A DNA stretch of 47,107 nucleotides from UKL13-3 sp964392775 (GTDB lineage: Bacteria > Bacteroidota > Bacteroidia > UKL13-3). Below the pieces are notes generated by a model. The model searched no databases. It saw only the letters and a program-made list of their open reading frames with translations, and was not told the DNA's origin. The DNA lies in NCBI GenBank assembly GCA_964392775.1, contig CAYMRD010000019.1, positions 1-47,107 of the forward strand, in the 5' to 3' direction. Shown here piece by piece: positions 1 to 8,233 of this stretch (within the stretch, counting starts at the first letter, position 1; each line of letters begins with the position of its first letter). Both the position numbers and the translations under genes were made by a program.

Positions 1-450
1 AAATAAGAACCCAAGGAAATGTATTTCGTAAAAAACTGCTGAAACAATAATGTAAAAGAGAAACTACATGTTTCACATAAACACCAATGGCCATCGGGTA
101 ATTATCCTGTGGCCATTAGTGTTTATTGAATAGCGGTACACTGACAGACCAAAGCTTGAGCCTTCCATCCCGAAAGCTTCCGGGAGCACATTGACAAACC
201 CCACAAGCCGACACATAAATATTAGCATTCCAAAGGGTGGGATACCTCCCGAAGAAAAAAGATTTGACATCCTCTGCAATTAAGGCCGGACAGGAAAAAC
301 CTATAGACAAGCAATTGACCCTTACAACAAAGTTCTCAAGCTTGACTACGGCTGCTAACACGGTTTTTGCATCAGGCTGGCTGATGTTCAAACTTGGAAC
401 TTTGTGTTCCTCGTGGTTGAACCCTTGTTCTGCGAAGCAGAATTCCGCGT
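1..450. other. Gene-poor left end, no confident gene
   Basis: No reading frame here could be assigned to a known family. The region holds a strong hairpin at 77-126 and a small palindrome at about 429-443 (TTCTGC-gaa-GCAGAA) just beyond the 3' end of the K+ channel gene. Overlapping open frames of 68 to 120 codons exist on both strands between 73 and 599. A 91-codon minus-strand frame at 116-391 has a protein-like composition with several cysteines, but nothing else supports it as a gene. This may be degraded DNA or the edge of a repeat element. Confidence 0.4.
77..126. repeat. Long hairpin, 17-bp arms with 16-nt loop
   Basis: The arms at 77-93 and 110-126 are complementary at 16 of 17 positions (ATAAACACCAATGGCCA against its partner). 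There is no clear T-run after either arm, so it is not a textbook terminator. It could be an element end or a palindromic repeat. No second copy was seen in the window. Confidence 0.5.
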
Positions 451-1110
451 TTAATCCTTCGCCTGCAAATATTTTCCGATCAATATCGCCACCACAACAG
501 CTATATAGATTTGCCCTGAGAGTGCTGTTAGTTTTGCCAGCGAACGGGCGGCTGTACTCAGCGGAAGCACATCACCATACCCTACTGTTGTGTAGGTGAC
601 AATGATAAAATAGGAATTCAGCGACATCTGCGTATCGTGATGCCCTTCAAGCATGGAAGCCGGAAAACTAAAGGCTGTGGGGTCGAAATACACGACCACC
701 CCCATAATAGTGGTAAGTGAGATGCCCAATAATAAATAACCTGATATTGCTTCAACTATCACAACCGAACGGGCTTCCTTCCGAATAATTTGAGCGATGA
801 TCTGAACGGATACCCAGGCAAAAAATATCACCGTAAAGATATCGACCACCACACTAAAAAACTGCAGGTCGAATACCAGACCCATGGTTCGTAACATGAT
901 AAGTGCAATGGATGTATACTGATAATACCGTTTTACATCTTCGATTAACGAAGCTCCTAAAAACAGTAAAGCGATCAAACAAAACCGGTTGAGCACAACT
1001 TCCACTTCTATAGGTAACAAGGGAGTCAAAAACAGCAGGAAGCTGCTTACCACCAATACCGAAATGCCATAAGGTAACTTAGTATTGCGCTGACGAAAAA
1101 ATGTTTTCAT
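451..1110 (-). CDS. Potassium channel family protein (Ion_trans_2 pore)
   Basis: This 219-residue inner-membrane protein probably conducts K+. The selectivity filter TTVGYGD lies at about residues 174-180, between a pore helix and a final membrane helix (IYIAVVVAILIGKYL) near the C terminus. The N-terminal 130 residues contain about four further hydrophobic segments, giving a voltage-gated-like layout with about six segments. No arginine-rich S4 helix is visible, so voltage gating is doubtful, and no RCK/TrkA-N domain follows the pore. The gene is alone and divergent from the lipid A deacylase gene. The K+ channel assignment rests on the filter. The physiological role is unknown. Confidence 0.85.
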   Translation of the reverse strand: MKTFFRQRNTKLPYGISVLVVSSFLLFLTPLLPIEVEVVLNRFCLIALLFLGASLIEDVKRYYQYTSIALIMLRTMGLVFDLQFFSVVVDIFTVIFFAWVSVQIIAQIIRKEARSVVIVEAISGYLLLGISLTTIMGVVVYFDPTAFSFPASMLEGHHDTQMSLNSYFIIVTYTTVGYGDVLPLSTAARSLAKLTALSGQIYIAVVVAILIGKYLQAKD

Positions 1111-1165
1111 TTTTTGACTGATTTAAAACAAATGTACACACCGGAAGGCAACTGACAAATATCTG

Positions 1166-1196
1166 TTGAGATTCCCCTTTCAAACATTTATATTCG
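1166..1196 (+). promoter_or_regulatory. Candidate Bacteroidota-type promoter for the lipid A deacylase gene
   Basis: TTG at 1166-1168 and TATATTCG at 1189-1196 are separated by 20 nt. The second box differs at one position from the Bacteroidota -7 consensus TAnnTTTG. It would place transcription about 20 nt upstream of the start codon at 1222. This is a pattern match only. Confidence 0.4.
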
Positions 1197-1221
1197 TTAC
1201 ACACTCAATCTACCAAGGCTT

Positions 1222-2340
1222 ATGCGTAACCTATTTACTTACCTTTTAATGATGGTGTCATTAACGGTACTGGCACAAGAAGAACCAGTTAAACAAAAAA
1301 CTATTAAACGTTTTGAGTTGCATGCCGAAAATGGTGCCATGCTACCCAGCGGAAGTGACTTATCAAACTCTTTAATCAATGCTTCTTATTATAACGGATT
1401 GACCCTGCGCATGGGCTGGCAAACCGAATCACCCTATGTATACTCCAGCATATACAATAATCCCATTTACGGTATTGGCTGGTATGCATCAACATTTCAC
1501 AACAGTTATATCGGATATCCGAATGCCCTTTACGGTTATACCCGTGTACCCTGGATTCGAACCAAAAAGTTTACATGGAACTATGAATTAGGCTTTGGTC
1601 TTTCATACAATTTTGAGCCGTTTGATTCTTCGTTAAATACAGCTAACCTATTAATCGGCTCTTATCGCAATGCATACATTCACTTGAGTACAACTGCCGA
1701 ATACCAGTTTACCGACAGGTTCAGTGCAGGATTTGGAATCGGATTCAAACATTTTTCAAACGGATCAACCCAACAACCCAATGCAGGCATCAACCTGATT
1801 CCGGCAACTGTGTATGCCGTATATACCTTCGATAAACGCCAACCCGACTATACTAAATCAACAGTTGCACCTTATATCAAAAACCACCATTTTGGTGTAT
1901 TCTTTTGTCCGAGTTCAAAAAGTTATGAGGCTTACGATAAAAACTATTTCGTAAGCACCTTAAGTTTCCAATACCTGTATCAGGTTGGCTATAAAGCCCG
2001 CTGGGGTGGAGGTATTGATTTGTTCTATAAAGGTTCGGGGCCGGATAGAGTGGTATCGAATGAAACCGATTTTCAAAAAAGTTTCAGCTACTCGGTATTT
2101 GCAGGCTATGACTGGGTACTTACCGAGCGTCTGAGTTTAAATATTGCTTTTGGCTGGTATCTCAAACGCCATCCTGAAAATGAAGAAACAACTCCATACT
2201 ACGAACGTGTTTGTCCGCGATACCGCATCAGCAAACACCTGATAATGGGATTGGGAATCAAAGCACATAAAGGCGGGGCTGATTACCTCGAATGGACTAT
2301 GGGTTATTCCATCTTTAAAGATCAAAACAAATACCGCTAA
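1222..2340 (+). CDS. Acyloxyacyl hydrolase / PagL-like lipid A 3-O-deacylase
   Basis: The protein has 372 residues with a signal peptide ending near LAQ (residue 19). The N-terminal half resembles PagL-type outer-membrane barrels, which remove an acyl chain from lipid A. The diagnostic motif FKHFSNGS places the likely catalytic His at 177 and Ser at 179, the same His-x-Ser spacing as in PagL. The following Asn- and Gly-containing strand (NAGINLIPATVY) also fits. The C-terminal half (about 205-372) is another Tyr/aromatic-rich barrel-like stretch that is longer than classical PagL, as is common in Bacteroidota members. The gene stands alone, with a candidate promoter upstream. Its stop codon lies inside the large palindrome at 2338-2399. 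The fold call is good and the exact substrate is inferred. Confidence 0.75.
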   Translation: MRNLFTYLLMMVSLTVLAQEEPVKQKTIKRFELHAENGAMLPSGSDLSNSLINASYYNGLTLRMGWQTESPYVYSSIYNNPIYGIGWYASTFHNSYIGYPNALYGYTRVPWIRTKKFTWNYELGFGLSYNFEPFDSSLNTANLLIGSYRNAYIHLSTTAEYQFTDRFSAGFGIGFKHFSNGSTQQPNAGINLIPATVYAVYTFDKRQPDYTKSTVAPYIKNHHFGVFFCPSSKSYEAYDKNYFVSTLSFQYLYQVGYKARWGGGIDLFYKGSGPDRVVSNETDFQKSFSYSVFAGYDWVLTERLSLNIAFGWYLKRHPENEETTPYYERVCPRYRISKHLIMGLGIKAHKGGADYLEWTMGYSIFKDQNKYR

Positions 2341-2399
2341 ATTAATTGCCATTTATTGCCGTTGACTTAAGTCAACGGCAATAAATGGCAATTAATTTA
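2338..2399. terminator. 62-bp perfect palindrome, REP class A, bidirectional terminator
   Basis: The sequence is self-complementary over 31-bp arms centred between 2368 and 2369. Its core, CCGTTGACTTAAGTCAACGG (2359-2378), is shared with the repeats at 14670-14693 and 15238-15259. TAA of the plus-strand gene (2338-2340) and the reverse-strand TAA of the convergent gene (2397-2399) form its two ends. A hairpin this stable between convergent genes should end transcription from both sides. It is probably a REP copy that was recruited. Confidence 0.8.
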
Positions 2400-3182
2400 A
2401 AACACATATCCAATTTGCACACAATACCTGAAGCCGGAAGTAAGCGCACTCATTGAACCTTGCTTATTGGCTGTCCCTTCTCTTAATAAACTCCCAACCA
2501 CGGGATATTTCTCAGTAACCCTGCTCGGTATGGAGTTGTAGAAGTTTTCTTCTTCGCTTTGCGACAGCCCGCTTTCCAGATCCATATCAATTTTGTAGAA
2601 TGTAACAGAAGGACCAAAAAAGATCACATCAACTGCCAGTCGCTTCCAGAAAACATACTGGTAGCCCATTTGAAAGCCGGCATTGACCATTAAAAAATCG
2701 CGGTTAAACTTAGCCGTTCGTTGTACAACGGATGAATCCAGGTAATCAAATGTTGTAGCCCCGGAGTTTTGGTACACACTAAAATACGGACCAATGTATA
2801 CACCATTGGGTGCAGGGCGTTTATTCAAACTTGTCAGATAATACCTGAAATCGGCACTCATCGTAAAACCACTTTGTTTCTCCCCGTAACTCACCTTATC
2901 AATACTGTCGCCCAAAAACATAGGCATAAACAATAAGCCTGCATTCACCGACCAACTGCGGTTATTGGGCAATACACGCTCATATCCTACCGTAAAGTTC
3001 CGGGTATCTTCAAAAATAAAAGCCGGTGTAGGATCCCAGCGGATAATATTTTTTCCGTAATCCTCGCGGTAAAATGTTTTGTGCATTTTGTGTTTGAATC
3101 CCGATTGTTGGGTTGTGTCCTGAGCAGAACTCCAACTGCTCATCAACAAACACACTGAACTTAGTACATAAAATATCTTCAT
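2397..3182 (-). CDS. Exported outer-membrane protein, DUF3575-like barrel (paralogue 1)
   Basis: The protein has 261 residues with a signal peptide (cleavage near SSAQ, residue 21). Alternating aromatic strands and a terminal aromatic residue (QIGYVF) point to an outer-membrane beta-barrel. The segment GPYFSVYQN followed by GFQMGYQYVFWKRLAVDVIFFGPS resembles DUF3575-type Bacteroidota outer-membrane proteins. It is a tandem paralogue of the upstream gene (3195-3989): both carry FYRExYGKNII, RxxxVGYER and RPAPNGxYIGPYxSVY. The 12-nt gap suggests co-transcription. No substrate or partner can be inferred. Confidence 0.7.
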   Translation of the reverse strand: MKIFYVLSSVCLLMSSWSSAQDTTQQSGFKHKMHKTFYREDYGKNIIRWDPTPAFIFEDTRNFTVGYERVLPNNRSWSVNAGLLFMPMFLGDSIDKVSYGEKQSGFTMSADFRYYLTSLNKRPAPNGVYIGPYFSVYQNSGATTFDYLDSSVVQRTAKFNRDFLMVNAGFQMGYQYVFWKRLAVDVIFFGPSVTFYKIDMDLESGLSQSEEENFYNSIPSRVTEKYPVVGSLLREGTANKQGSMSALTSGFRYCVQIGYVF

Positions 3183-3194
3183 AGATTAACTGGA

Positions 3195-3989
3195 TTAAAA
3201 ACAATAACCAAACTGAATAGTGTACCTGAAATTGGCCGTAGTACCACGGCTCACACCACTTTTAGAAAAATTTGCTTTATCAAAAAGCTCTTCAAAAACA
3301 GGGTACTTGGAAAAGAAAGAATCTTTATACTTCTGGTAAATCTGACTTTGTAAGTCGGGCGACATATTGCTGGTTAAATCTAAGCGTATATCATAAAAAG
3401 TATAGGCTGGAGCAAATAGTATTAAATCCATTGACAATCGTTTCCAGAAAACAAACTGATACCCCAACTGAAAACCGATATTGTGAAAGGTAAACTCCGT
3501 GGCCAGCTCAGCATTGTACTTTACAGGAGCAACACCCTGCTCATCCAGATATTCAAAATCAACTCCTCCTTTGTGGCGGTAAACGCTGTAATACGGACCA
3601 ATATAAATACCGTTTGGAGCAGGACGTGTATTCAATTTTTTCAGGTAAAAACGATAATCCACACTCACAATAAAACCTTTATTGTTTCGGGGAGTACTCT
3701 CTACCGCACCAAAATCACGATCGAGTAAAGCCGGAAAAAAGAACATACCAAAATCTACCGAAGCACTTTGATTGTGCCAGGTTGTTCGTTCATATCCAAC
3801 GGCTGTATTCCGTGGATCATCAAACAAAGTGCTGGCCATAGGGTTGTACTTGATAATATTTTTACCGTATGTTTCACGATAAAAGACATTGTGAAATACA
3901 CGACCTGTTTTTTGCAGAATATTGGTACTGTCTTGTGCAAACAGTGAACCTGTAGAGATGAAGAATACTAACAACAATAAGCGTTTCAT
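3195..3989 (-). CDS. Exported outer-membrane protein, DUF3575-like barrel (paralogue 2)
   Basis: The protein has 264 residues from the ATG at 3989. A longer frame reaches 4034, but the internal Met begins a proper signal peptide (MKRLLLLVFFISTGSLFAQ), which fixes the start. It is a paralogue of the next gene and shares the FYRExYGKNII block, the GPYYSVYRHKGG strand and GFQLGYQFVFWKRLSMDLILF. It ends in an aromatic residue, as barrels usually do. It is the first gene of the pair, with its promoter presumably in the repeat-bearing gap 3990-4282. It arose by tandem duplication. Function unknown. Confidence 0.7.
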   Translation of the reverse strand: MKRLLLLVFFISTGSLFAQDSTNILQKTGRVFHNVFYRETYGKNIIKYNPMASTLFDDPRNTAVGYERTTWHNQSASVDFGMFFFPALLDRDFGAVESTPRNNKGFIVSVDYRFYLKKLNTRPAPNGIYIGPYYSVYRHKGGVDFEYLDEQGVAPVKYNAELATEFTFHNIGFQLGYQFVFWKRLSMDLILFAPAYTFYDIRLDLTSNMSPDLQSQIYQKYKDSFFSKYPVFEELFDKANFSKSGVSRGTTANFRYTIQFGYCF

Positions 3990-4084
3990 GATGCCTTGGG
4001 TATTGTACCCGACAAATTTCGAATTGTTTGGCACAATCGCAATTAAATAAATTTAAGCGCCACAAAAAAGCCCCTTGCGTACCC

Positions 4085-4113
4085 ATTCACGCGGACGTGC
4101 CGTCCGTGTGAAT
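4085..4113. repeat. REP-like palindrome, class E copy 1
   Basis: The arms ATTCACGCGGACG and CGTCCGTGTGAAT flank a TGC loop, with one G-T pair. The core GGACGTGCCGTCC recurs at 4188-4210. It lies in the 293-bp gap upstream of the tandem barrel genes. No transposase of this family is in the window. Confidence 0.6.
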
Positions 4114-4187
4114 TAGAATGGCAAGCTATCAAGCAGGAAGAATATTGAAGAGGAGTTCACAAATGGACATTCTGCTTTTTGTAACAA

Positions 4188-4210
4188 GTCACGGACGACA
4201 CGTCCGCGAC
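4188..4210. repeat. REP-like palindrome, class E copy 2
   Basis: GTCACGGACG and CGTCCGCGAC flank an ACA loop, with one G-T pair. The core is the reverse complement of the class E core at 4085-4113, so the two copies form an inverted pair about 100 bp apart, as in a bacterial interspersed mosaic element. Confidence 0.6.
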
Positions 4211-4227
4211 AACATCTTCTCGCACAA

Positions 4228-4262
4228 AAAAAGCCCCTCCGATTGTATCGGAGGGGCTTTTT
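4228..4262 (-). terminator. Intrinsic terminator after the Spy-like gene
   Basis: A 16-bp stem (AAAAAGCCCCTCCGAT with its complement) closes on a 3-nt loop and has a T-run on the minus strand. It lies 20 nt past the stop of the 4283-4783 gene. The flanking A/T runs make it usable in both directions. Confidence 0.9.
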
Positions 4263-4282
4263 AAATATTCAAACAGTGACGA

Positions 4283-4783
4283 TTATTTCGTTGCTTTTTG
4301 ACCCAACTCACCAATCATTGGCAGGTTGTTTTGAATTTCAGCACGAATCATCGTTTGCAGGTACACTTCCAATTGAATGAACTGCGCAGCACGTATAGCC
4401 GAAAGCTCTTTTTTCATTTTGTCGTAGTACTTCACTTGAAGCTTGTCAACAGCAGCATTGTTTTTATAAATACCTTTTACAACCTGATCTGCTTTTTCAT
4501 TGGTCATGTTACCAAGGTTGGCTCCGTAATCCTGAATTAAGCGGATGCGCTCAGCACCCAAAACTTTTTGCTCAGTTGTATAAGCATCATAAATCGGAGT
4601 AAACTTTGCAGCTTCTGCCTCGGTAAACTTCATATAGTCCATAACAATCTGGCGTTTCTCCAATCCCCAGATACTTTGTACCAATGCGATTTCATCCTGT
4701 GCGGCTTGTGCGTTTACGGTGTTTGCCCATCCGGCTACTGCAATCATTCCGGCAGCCATAAATTTAAGAAGTGACTTTTTCAT
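4283..4783 (-). CDS. Small exported alpha-helical protein, Spy/CpxP-like
   Basis: The protein has 166 residues with a signal peptide ending around VNAQA (residue 26). The mature part is predicted helical and charged, with FTEAEAAKFTPIYDAYTTEQ followed by a long Lys/Glu-rich helix. This resembles the periplasmic LTxxQ/Spy-like helical proteins frequent in Bacteroidota, but the canonical LTxxQ motif is not evident. It is a single gene with its own terminator, and the upstream gap is 80 nt. A role in periplasmic folding or stress sensing is only a guess from the fold type. Confidence 0.5.
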   Translation of the reverse strand: MKKSLLKFMAAGMIAVAGWANTVNAQAAQDEIALVQSIWGLEKRQIVMDYMKFTEAEAAKFTPIYDAYTTEQKVLGAERIRLIQDYGANLGNMTNEKADQVVKGIYKNNAAVDKLQVKYYDKMKKELSAIRAAQFIQLEVYLQTMIRAEIQNNLPMIGELGQKATK

Positions 4784-4863
4784 ATATGCGATTAATTAAT
4801 AAATATGGGTCAAGTATACTGTTATAGAGGCAATTTTGCCTGTTTTTTTCTGTTATTTTTTTA

Positions 4864-6924
4864 TCATCTCCGGCCTCCTCTGCCTCCACCCATTCCACCT
4901 CCGGCACGGCCTCCACTCATTCCTGCCCCCCGGTTACCATTAAATCCACTGTCACGGGTTTGTGCCCTGTTGGCATTACGTTGCTGGTTATCAAAACGTT
5001 CCCTGTCACCATTGCCTTGCTGCCACTGGTTTGAACTGTTATTCCGTTGTTGCCAGTTTCCGTCTTTATTCTGACGGTGAGCATTCCCGTTCTGATCTGT
5101 AAATACATTGTTCTGACGGTTGGATGGTTGTTGTGTGGGGCGGTTGGCGCTGCCATTTCCCCGTTTGATATCGTTGGTATTAACACCCGCATTGCCCCGG
5201 TACACATTATTGTTGCGGTTAATATTGATATTATTATCCCCCACATGGACAGGCCTGCGCCCGTAATACCCTCCATGATGGTGATGGTATGGCGGGTGAT
5301 ACATGGGCGGCCCCCAATAGCCGTAGTGGGGATGTATCACAGCCGAAAAATGAAAGAAACCACTGCTGTATGTAAAGCCCATACCCCAACCGTAATACGG
5401 GTTATAATGCATGCTGAATCCGTATGTTACCGGCATGGGATAATAATAAGGACCATACCACGGATTGTAATAATATCCGGTTCCATACACCACCGTTGGG
5501 CCGTATACATAACAACCTGTATAACCCGGAGTATACCCAACGTATACTACCTCCGGTGTAGATTCATAGATGTATACATATTTTACATTATAAGCCGGTG
5601 AGCTGGCCGGAATATCATCAACATCAGACGGGCGAATATCACTCACACTCCAGGGGCCGGAAGCTGATTTAGATGTAAACCAAATTCCGTTTTGCACGCA
5701 ATAATATACGCTGTCCGATTTGAGAACGGTGGATGAAGTGTTCTTCGCAATTTGCAAAGAGGTGCCTTCTATTTTTTCGAAAACAGGTTCGCCATTATAC
5801 GTTACCGAACACGTTGCTTTGGCTCTGTCCACCTTGGCTGTTTGAGGCACCTGAGCATCCATCACGGCTTCGCGGGCTGCCTGTGTTCCCGGCACACTGG
5901 CCAGTACGCCATCCTTTTCCGAACCTTCGGGAATCTTTTTAAAGTCAGCCGGTAATTGTGAGGCCGGAATAAAATCCCATTTACCCGTAAGTGATTTACT
6001 GGCATACCACCTGCCACTGAGCAATACAAAATACTGCTGGCTGCTGATGTCCATAAACAAGTCGTTATCGGTATTCGTAACATATAATAACTGTGTTCCC
6101 TCAATCGGCTTCATGGCGGCTTCGCCTGTGGTTTGCACCAGTTCGGCAGGAACCTTGCTAACCACCACAGCCGGAGCCGGTCCGGTAAATGCTAAACGTG
6201 CTTCTTTTTGATCGGCTGTTTCGCGCAATAATAATTGTTTGTTCAGTTCGGTAATCTTGGCCGGTAGTTCCGATATTGGCACCCAATCTTTGGTGAGCAT
6301 TGCCGAGCGGTACCAGCACATCCCTCCATATAAATAATAATACAATCCTTCCTGCACTATGAGGAATGGTGTATTCATCACCTTTTCCATTCCACTCGCT
6401 TCGTCTTTCTCCAACTTAGGTTCTCCATCCACAAATACCAAAACCGATTTTTCGGCTTTGTAAATAATAAGCGGAGGATCGGTATTGAGCTTCTCGTTTC
6501 CGGCAGGTTGATTGTCTTCAATGGTTGCCACCAGTACATCCAGCGACATCGTTAATTTCCATTTCGGAATTTCTGTTTCCAAAATCTTCTTAAACTTATT
6601 GACTTTAACCGTATCGGTTACATCCGGAAACCGAACATCGGTGATGGTAATATTCTCGAGTGAAATCATGCGGCTGGTACGATCGGTAATTACTTTTGCG
6701 TTGCTCCAAATCGCTCCAAAAACAAGGTCGGCCTTTTTGGTTAATTGAATGCTTACGGCTGCCCGTGAGCGCAGCTGGTTATTTTTTAACGACTCGGGTA
6801 TGGGTTGGTAGATGGTTATCTTAGCACCACTTTCGGTTGTGATGCTTTTAGGCCAGGTTGTTTGGGCTATTACGGGCTGCACCAGCAAAAGCAGCAACAC
6901 AAAATTCAATATATATCTTTTCAT
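4864..6924 (-). CDS. Exported 'carbohydrate-binding family V/XII'-type protein with Tyr/Gly/His/Asn-rich tail
   Basis: The protein has 686 residues with a signal peptide (cleavage near VIAQ, residue 20). Residues about 22-440 form a repetitive beta-rich region with three similar units around YYLYGGMCWYRS, YFVLLSGRWYASKSLTGKW and YYCVQNGIWFTSKSASGPW. This W-x-S-x-x-x-G-x-W type repeat has led to 'carbohydrate-binding family V/XII' labels in related proteins. From about residue 445 the protein becomes low-complexity: Tyr/Pro/Gly-rich, then His-rich (PPYHHHHGGYYGRRP), then Asn/Gln/Arg-rich, ending in GGGMGGGRGGRR. The tail could bind metal, polysaccharide or nucleic acid. It is the last gene of a four-gene envelope run on this strand. 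The actual ligand is unknown. Confidence 0.6.
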   Translation of the reverse strand: MKRYILNFVLLLLLVQPVIAQTTWPKSITTESGAKITIYQPIPESLKNNQLRSRAAVSIQLTKKADLVFGAIWSNAKVITDRTSRMISLENITITDVRFPDVTDTVKVNKFKKILETEIPKWKLTMSLDVLVATIEDNQPAGNEKLNTDPPLIIYKAEKSVLVFVDGEPKLEKDEASGMEKVMNTPFLIVQEGLYYYLYGGMCWYRSAMLTKDWVPISELPAKITELNKQLLLRETADQKEARLAFTGPAPAVVVSKVPAELVQTTGEAAMKPIEGTQLLYVTNTDNDLFMDISSQQYFVLLSGRWYASKSLTGKWDFIPASQLPADFKKIPEGSEKDGVLASVPGTQAAREAVMDAQVPQTAKVDRAKATCSVTYNGEPVFEKIEGTSLQIAKNTSSTVLKSDSVYYCVQNGIWFTSKSASGPWSVSDIRPSDVDDIPASSPAYNVKYVYIYESTPEVVYVGYTPGYTGCYVYGPTVVYGTGYYYNPWYGPYYYPMPVTYGFSMHYNPYYGWGMGFTYSSGFFHFSAVIHPHYGYWGPPMYHPPYHHHHGGYYGRRPVHVGDNNININRNNNVYRGNAGVNTNDIKRGNGSANRPTQQPSNRQNNVFTDQNGNAHRQNKDGNWQQRNNSSNQWQQGNGDRERFDNQQRNANRAQTRDSGFNGNRGAGMSGGRAGGGMGGGRGGRR

Positions 6925-6979
6925 CGTTGTTTAGATTTTATGAATATCCGGATATTGTCAACTAAGATTCTTCTATCCC

Positions 6980-7030
6980 CCGCACCCCCAACCCTAAAGG
7001 GAGTTCCGCTGGTCCCTGCCAGGGACAGGG
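6980..7030. repeat. Palindrome-rich intergenic repeat
   Basis: The 148-bp gap between two envelope genes contains CCCT-a-AAGGG near 6993 and the hairpin GTCCCTG-c-CAGGGAC at 7012-7026, inside a G/C-rich tract. The tract is unlike its AT-rich surroundings and resembles the dispersed intergenic repeats elsewhere in the window. No identical second copy was found. Confidence 0.4.
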
Positions 7031-7072
7031 AAAGTAAGGGAAAGTTGACATCTTCGATAGTCAGTTTAAATT

Positions 7073-8221
7073 TTATCTCATCCATGAGGTGCCAAATACA
7101 ATATAGTAAGCCCATTGTTCGGGACCACGGGCAATATCAACACCCATGCGGAGTTTAAGTTTTCGGGCAAGGAGGTAACGACCTCCAACACCCACTGAAC
7201 TCCGCCACCTGGCATCCGAATAATCATCCCAGCTTTTAGTTGCTTTACCTGTTCCACCAAATACCAAAGCACTCCAACGTTGTTTAAAATCCCAACGCAA
7301 TTCGGTTTCTCCCAATGTGATAATTTGTCCTTGATACCGGGCTACCGGAATACCACGCAAGTTGACAAATGGAATGAGGTAAAAAGGCACATCACCCCAT
7401 ACTTGTTGGTATTCCATCCTAAAACCACTAATCAAATTGCGGGTAATGGGGAGATAATAAAAAGCAGCCGAGTTGATTTGTTCATAGTTGTAATCACTGG
7501 CAATTTTTTCATTGGAAGCGCCTACTTGTGTATTAAACATAAACCCATCATCGGGTGTAAAAATATTATCCCGGTTATCATACTGCACCAATACATTGAG
7601 CCGACTCACTTTACGCTCCACTTCACCTGCATCTACAAACAAAGGATTGGTACGTTTCAGGTTGGTTTGCATAAACAGGTAATTGCTTCCTACAAACCAT
7701 TTACTGTGTTTTATTTGTTTGATGAGTTGCCCATATACCGGCAATGTTTGAATGGTAAACTCAAACGACTGCTCTCCAATGGTTGGAAATTCGCGGTAAA
7801 AATTAAGATTAATATTAGCATATCCGGTTGCCAGGCGGTAATGTGCTCTCCACTTTTTGAGCACACCGGCTGTGGCTCCAAAAGCCATCCAACTCCCATT
7901 GGCAGTATAGGCACCACCCATTGCATACAGATTGGGTTTTACATGTTCGATCACCGCTTTTCCGTTGACGGTATCTATGTATGGATCATTGCGGGAAATG
8001 AAAACGGGAATGAGCGCACCTCCAATCCCACCCAAAGCAGGTTCGGTAATAAGCATCGGAATGGGAATAAAACCATGCGCAGTGAGTACCCATTCGCTCA
8101 CATCAAAGGCGCCATCTAAAGAGTCTTTAAAAAAACCATTTTTTTGCGCTTGGAGATTTGCGCATGCGAAAAACAATAACAAACACACCAGCCACTTTTT
8201 GTGTAGGTATGTTGTTTTCAT
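7073..8221 (-). CDS. Omp85/BamA-type surface-antigen barrel without POTRA domains
   Basis: The protein has 382 residues with a signal peptide (cleavage near LQAQ, residue 26). The last 250 residues match the bacterial surface antigen barrel of the BamA/TamA superfamily. Visible features are VQYDNRDNIFTPDDGFMFN, the strand VNLRGIPVARYQGQ, LGETELRWDF and a barrel-ending strand with a C-terminal aromatic region (YYIVFGTSWMR). RGIPVARY corresponds to the conserved RGY/RGF-type motif of the family. The segment before the barrel (about 30-130) is too short for the POTRA array of BamA, so this is a stand-alone barrel. The next gene upstream is 12 bp away and also encodes a barrel, which suggests one operon. 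The cargo is unknown. Confidence 0.8.
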   Translation of the reverse strand: MKTTYLHKKWLVCLLLFFACANLQAQKNGFFKDSLDGAFDVSEWVLTAHGFIPIPMLITEPALGGIGGALIPVFISRNDPYIDTVNGKAVIEHVKPNLYAMGGAYTANGSWMAFGATAGVLKKWRAHYRLATGYANINLNFYREFPTIGEQSFEFTIQTLPVYGQLIKQIKHSKWFVGSNYLFMQTNLKRTNPLFVDAGEVERKVSRLNVLVQYDNRDNIFTPDDGFMFNTQVGASNEKIASDYNYEQINSAAFYYLPITRNLISGFRMEYQQVWGDVPFYLIPFVNLRGIPVARYQGQIITLGETELRWDFKQRWSALVFGGTGKATKSWDDYSDARWRSSVGVGGRYLLARKLKLRMGVDIARGPEQWAYYIVFGTSWMR

Positions 8222-8233
8222 GTAGATTCTTAA

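Noticed and set aside
116..391. 91-codon minus-strand frame with several cysteines, as a possible gene
   Set aside because: No recognised family, no signal or domain, and an equally open frame on the other strand. Left as part of the unassigned region.
3274..4086. Short frames overlapping the barrel genes on either strand
   Set aside because: They are shadows of the two paralogous barrel genes, which have signal peptides and conserved strands.
4805..5601. Proline- and isoleucine-rich frames antisense to the 4864-6924 gene
   Set aside because: They are produced by the low-complexity tail of the real gene read backwards, with no independent support.
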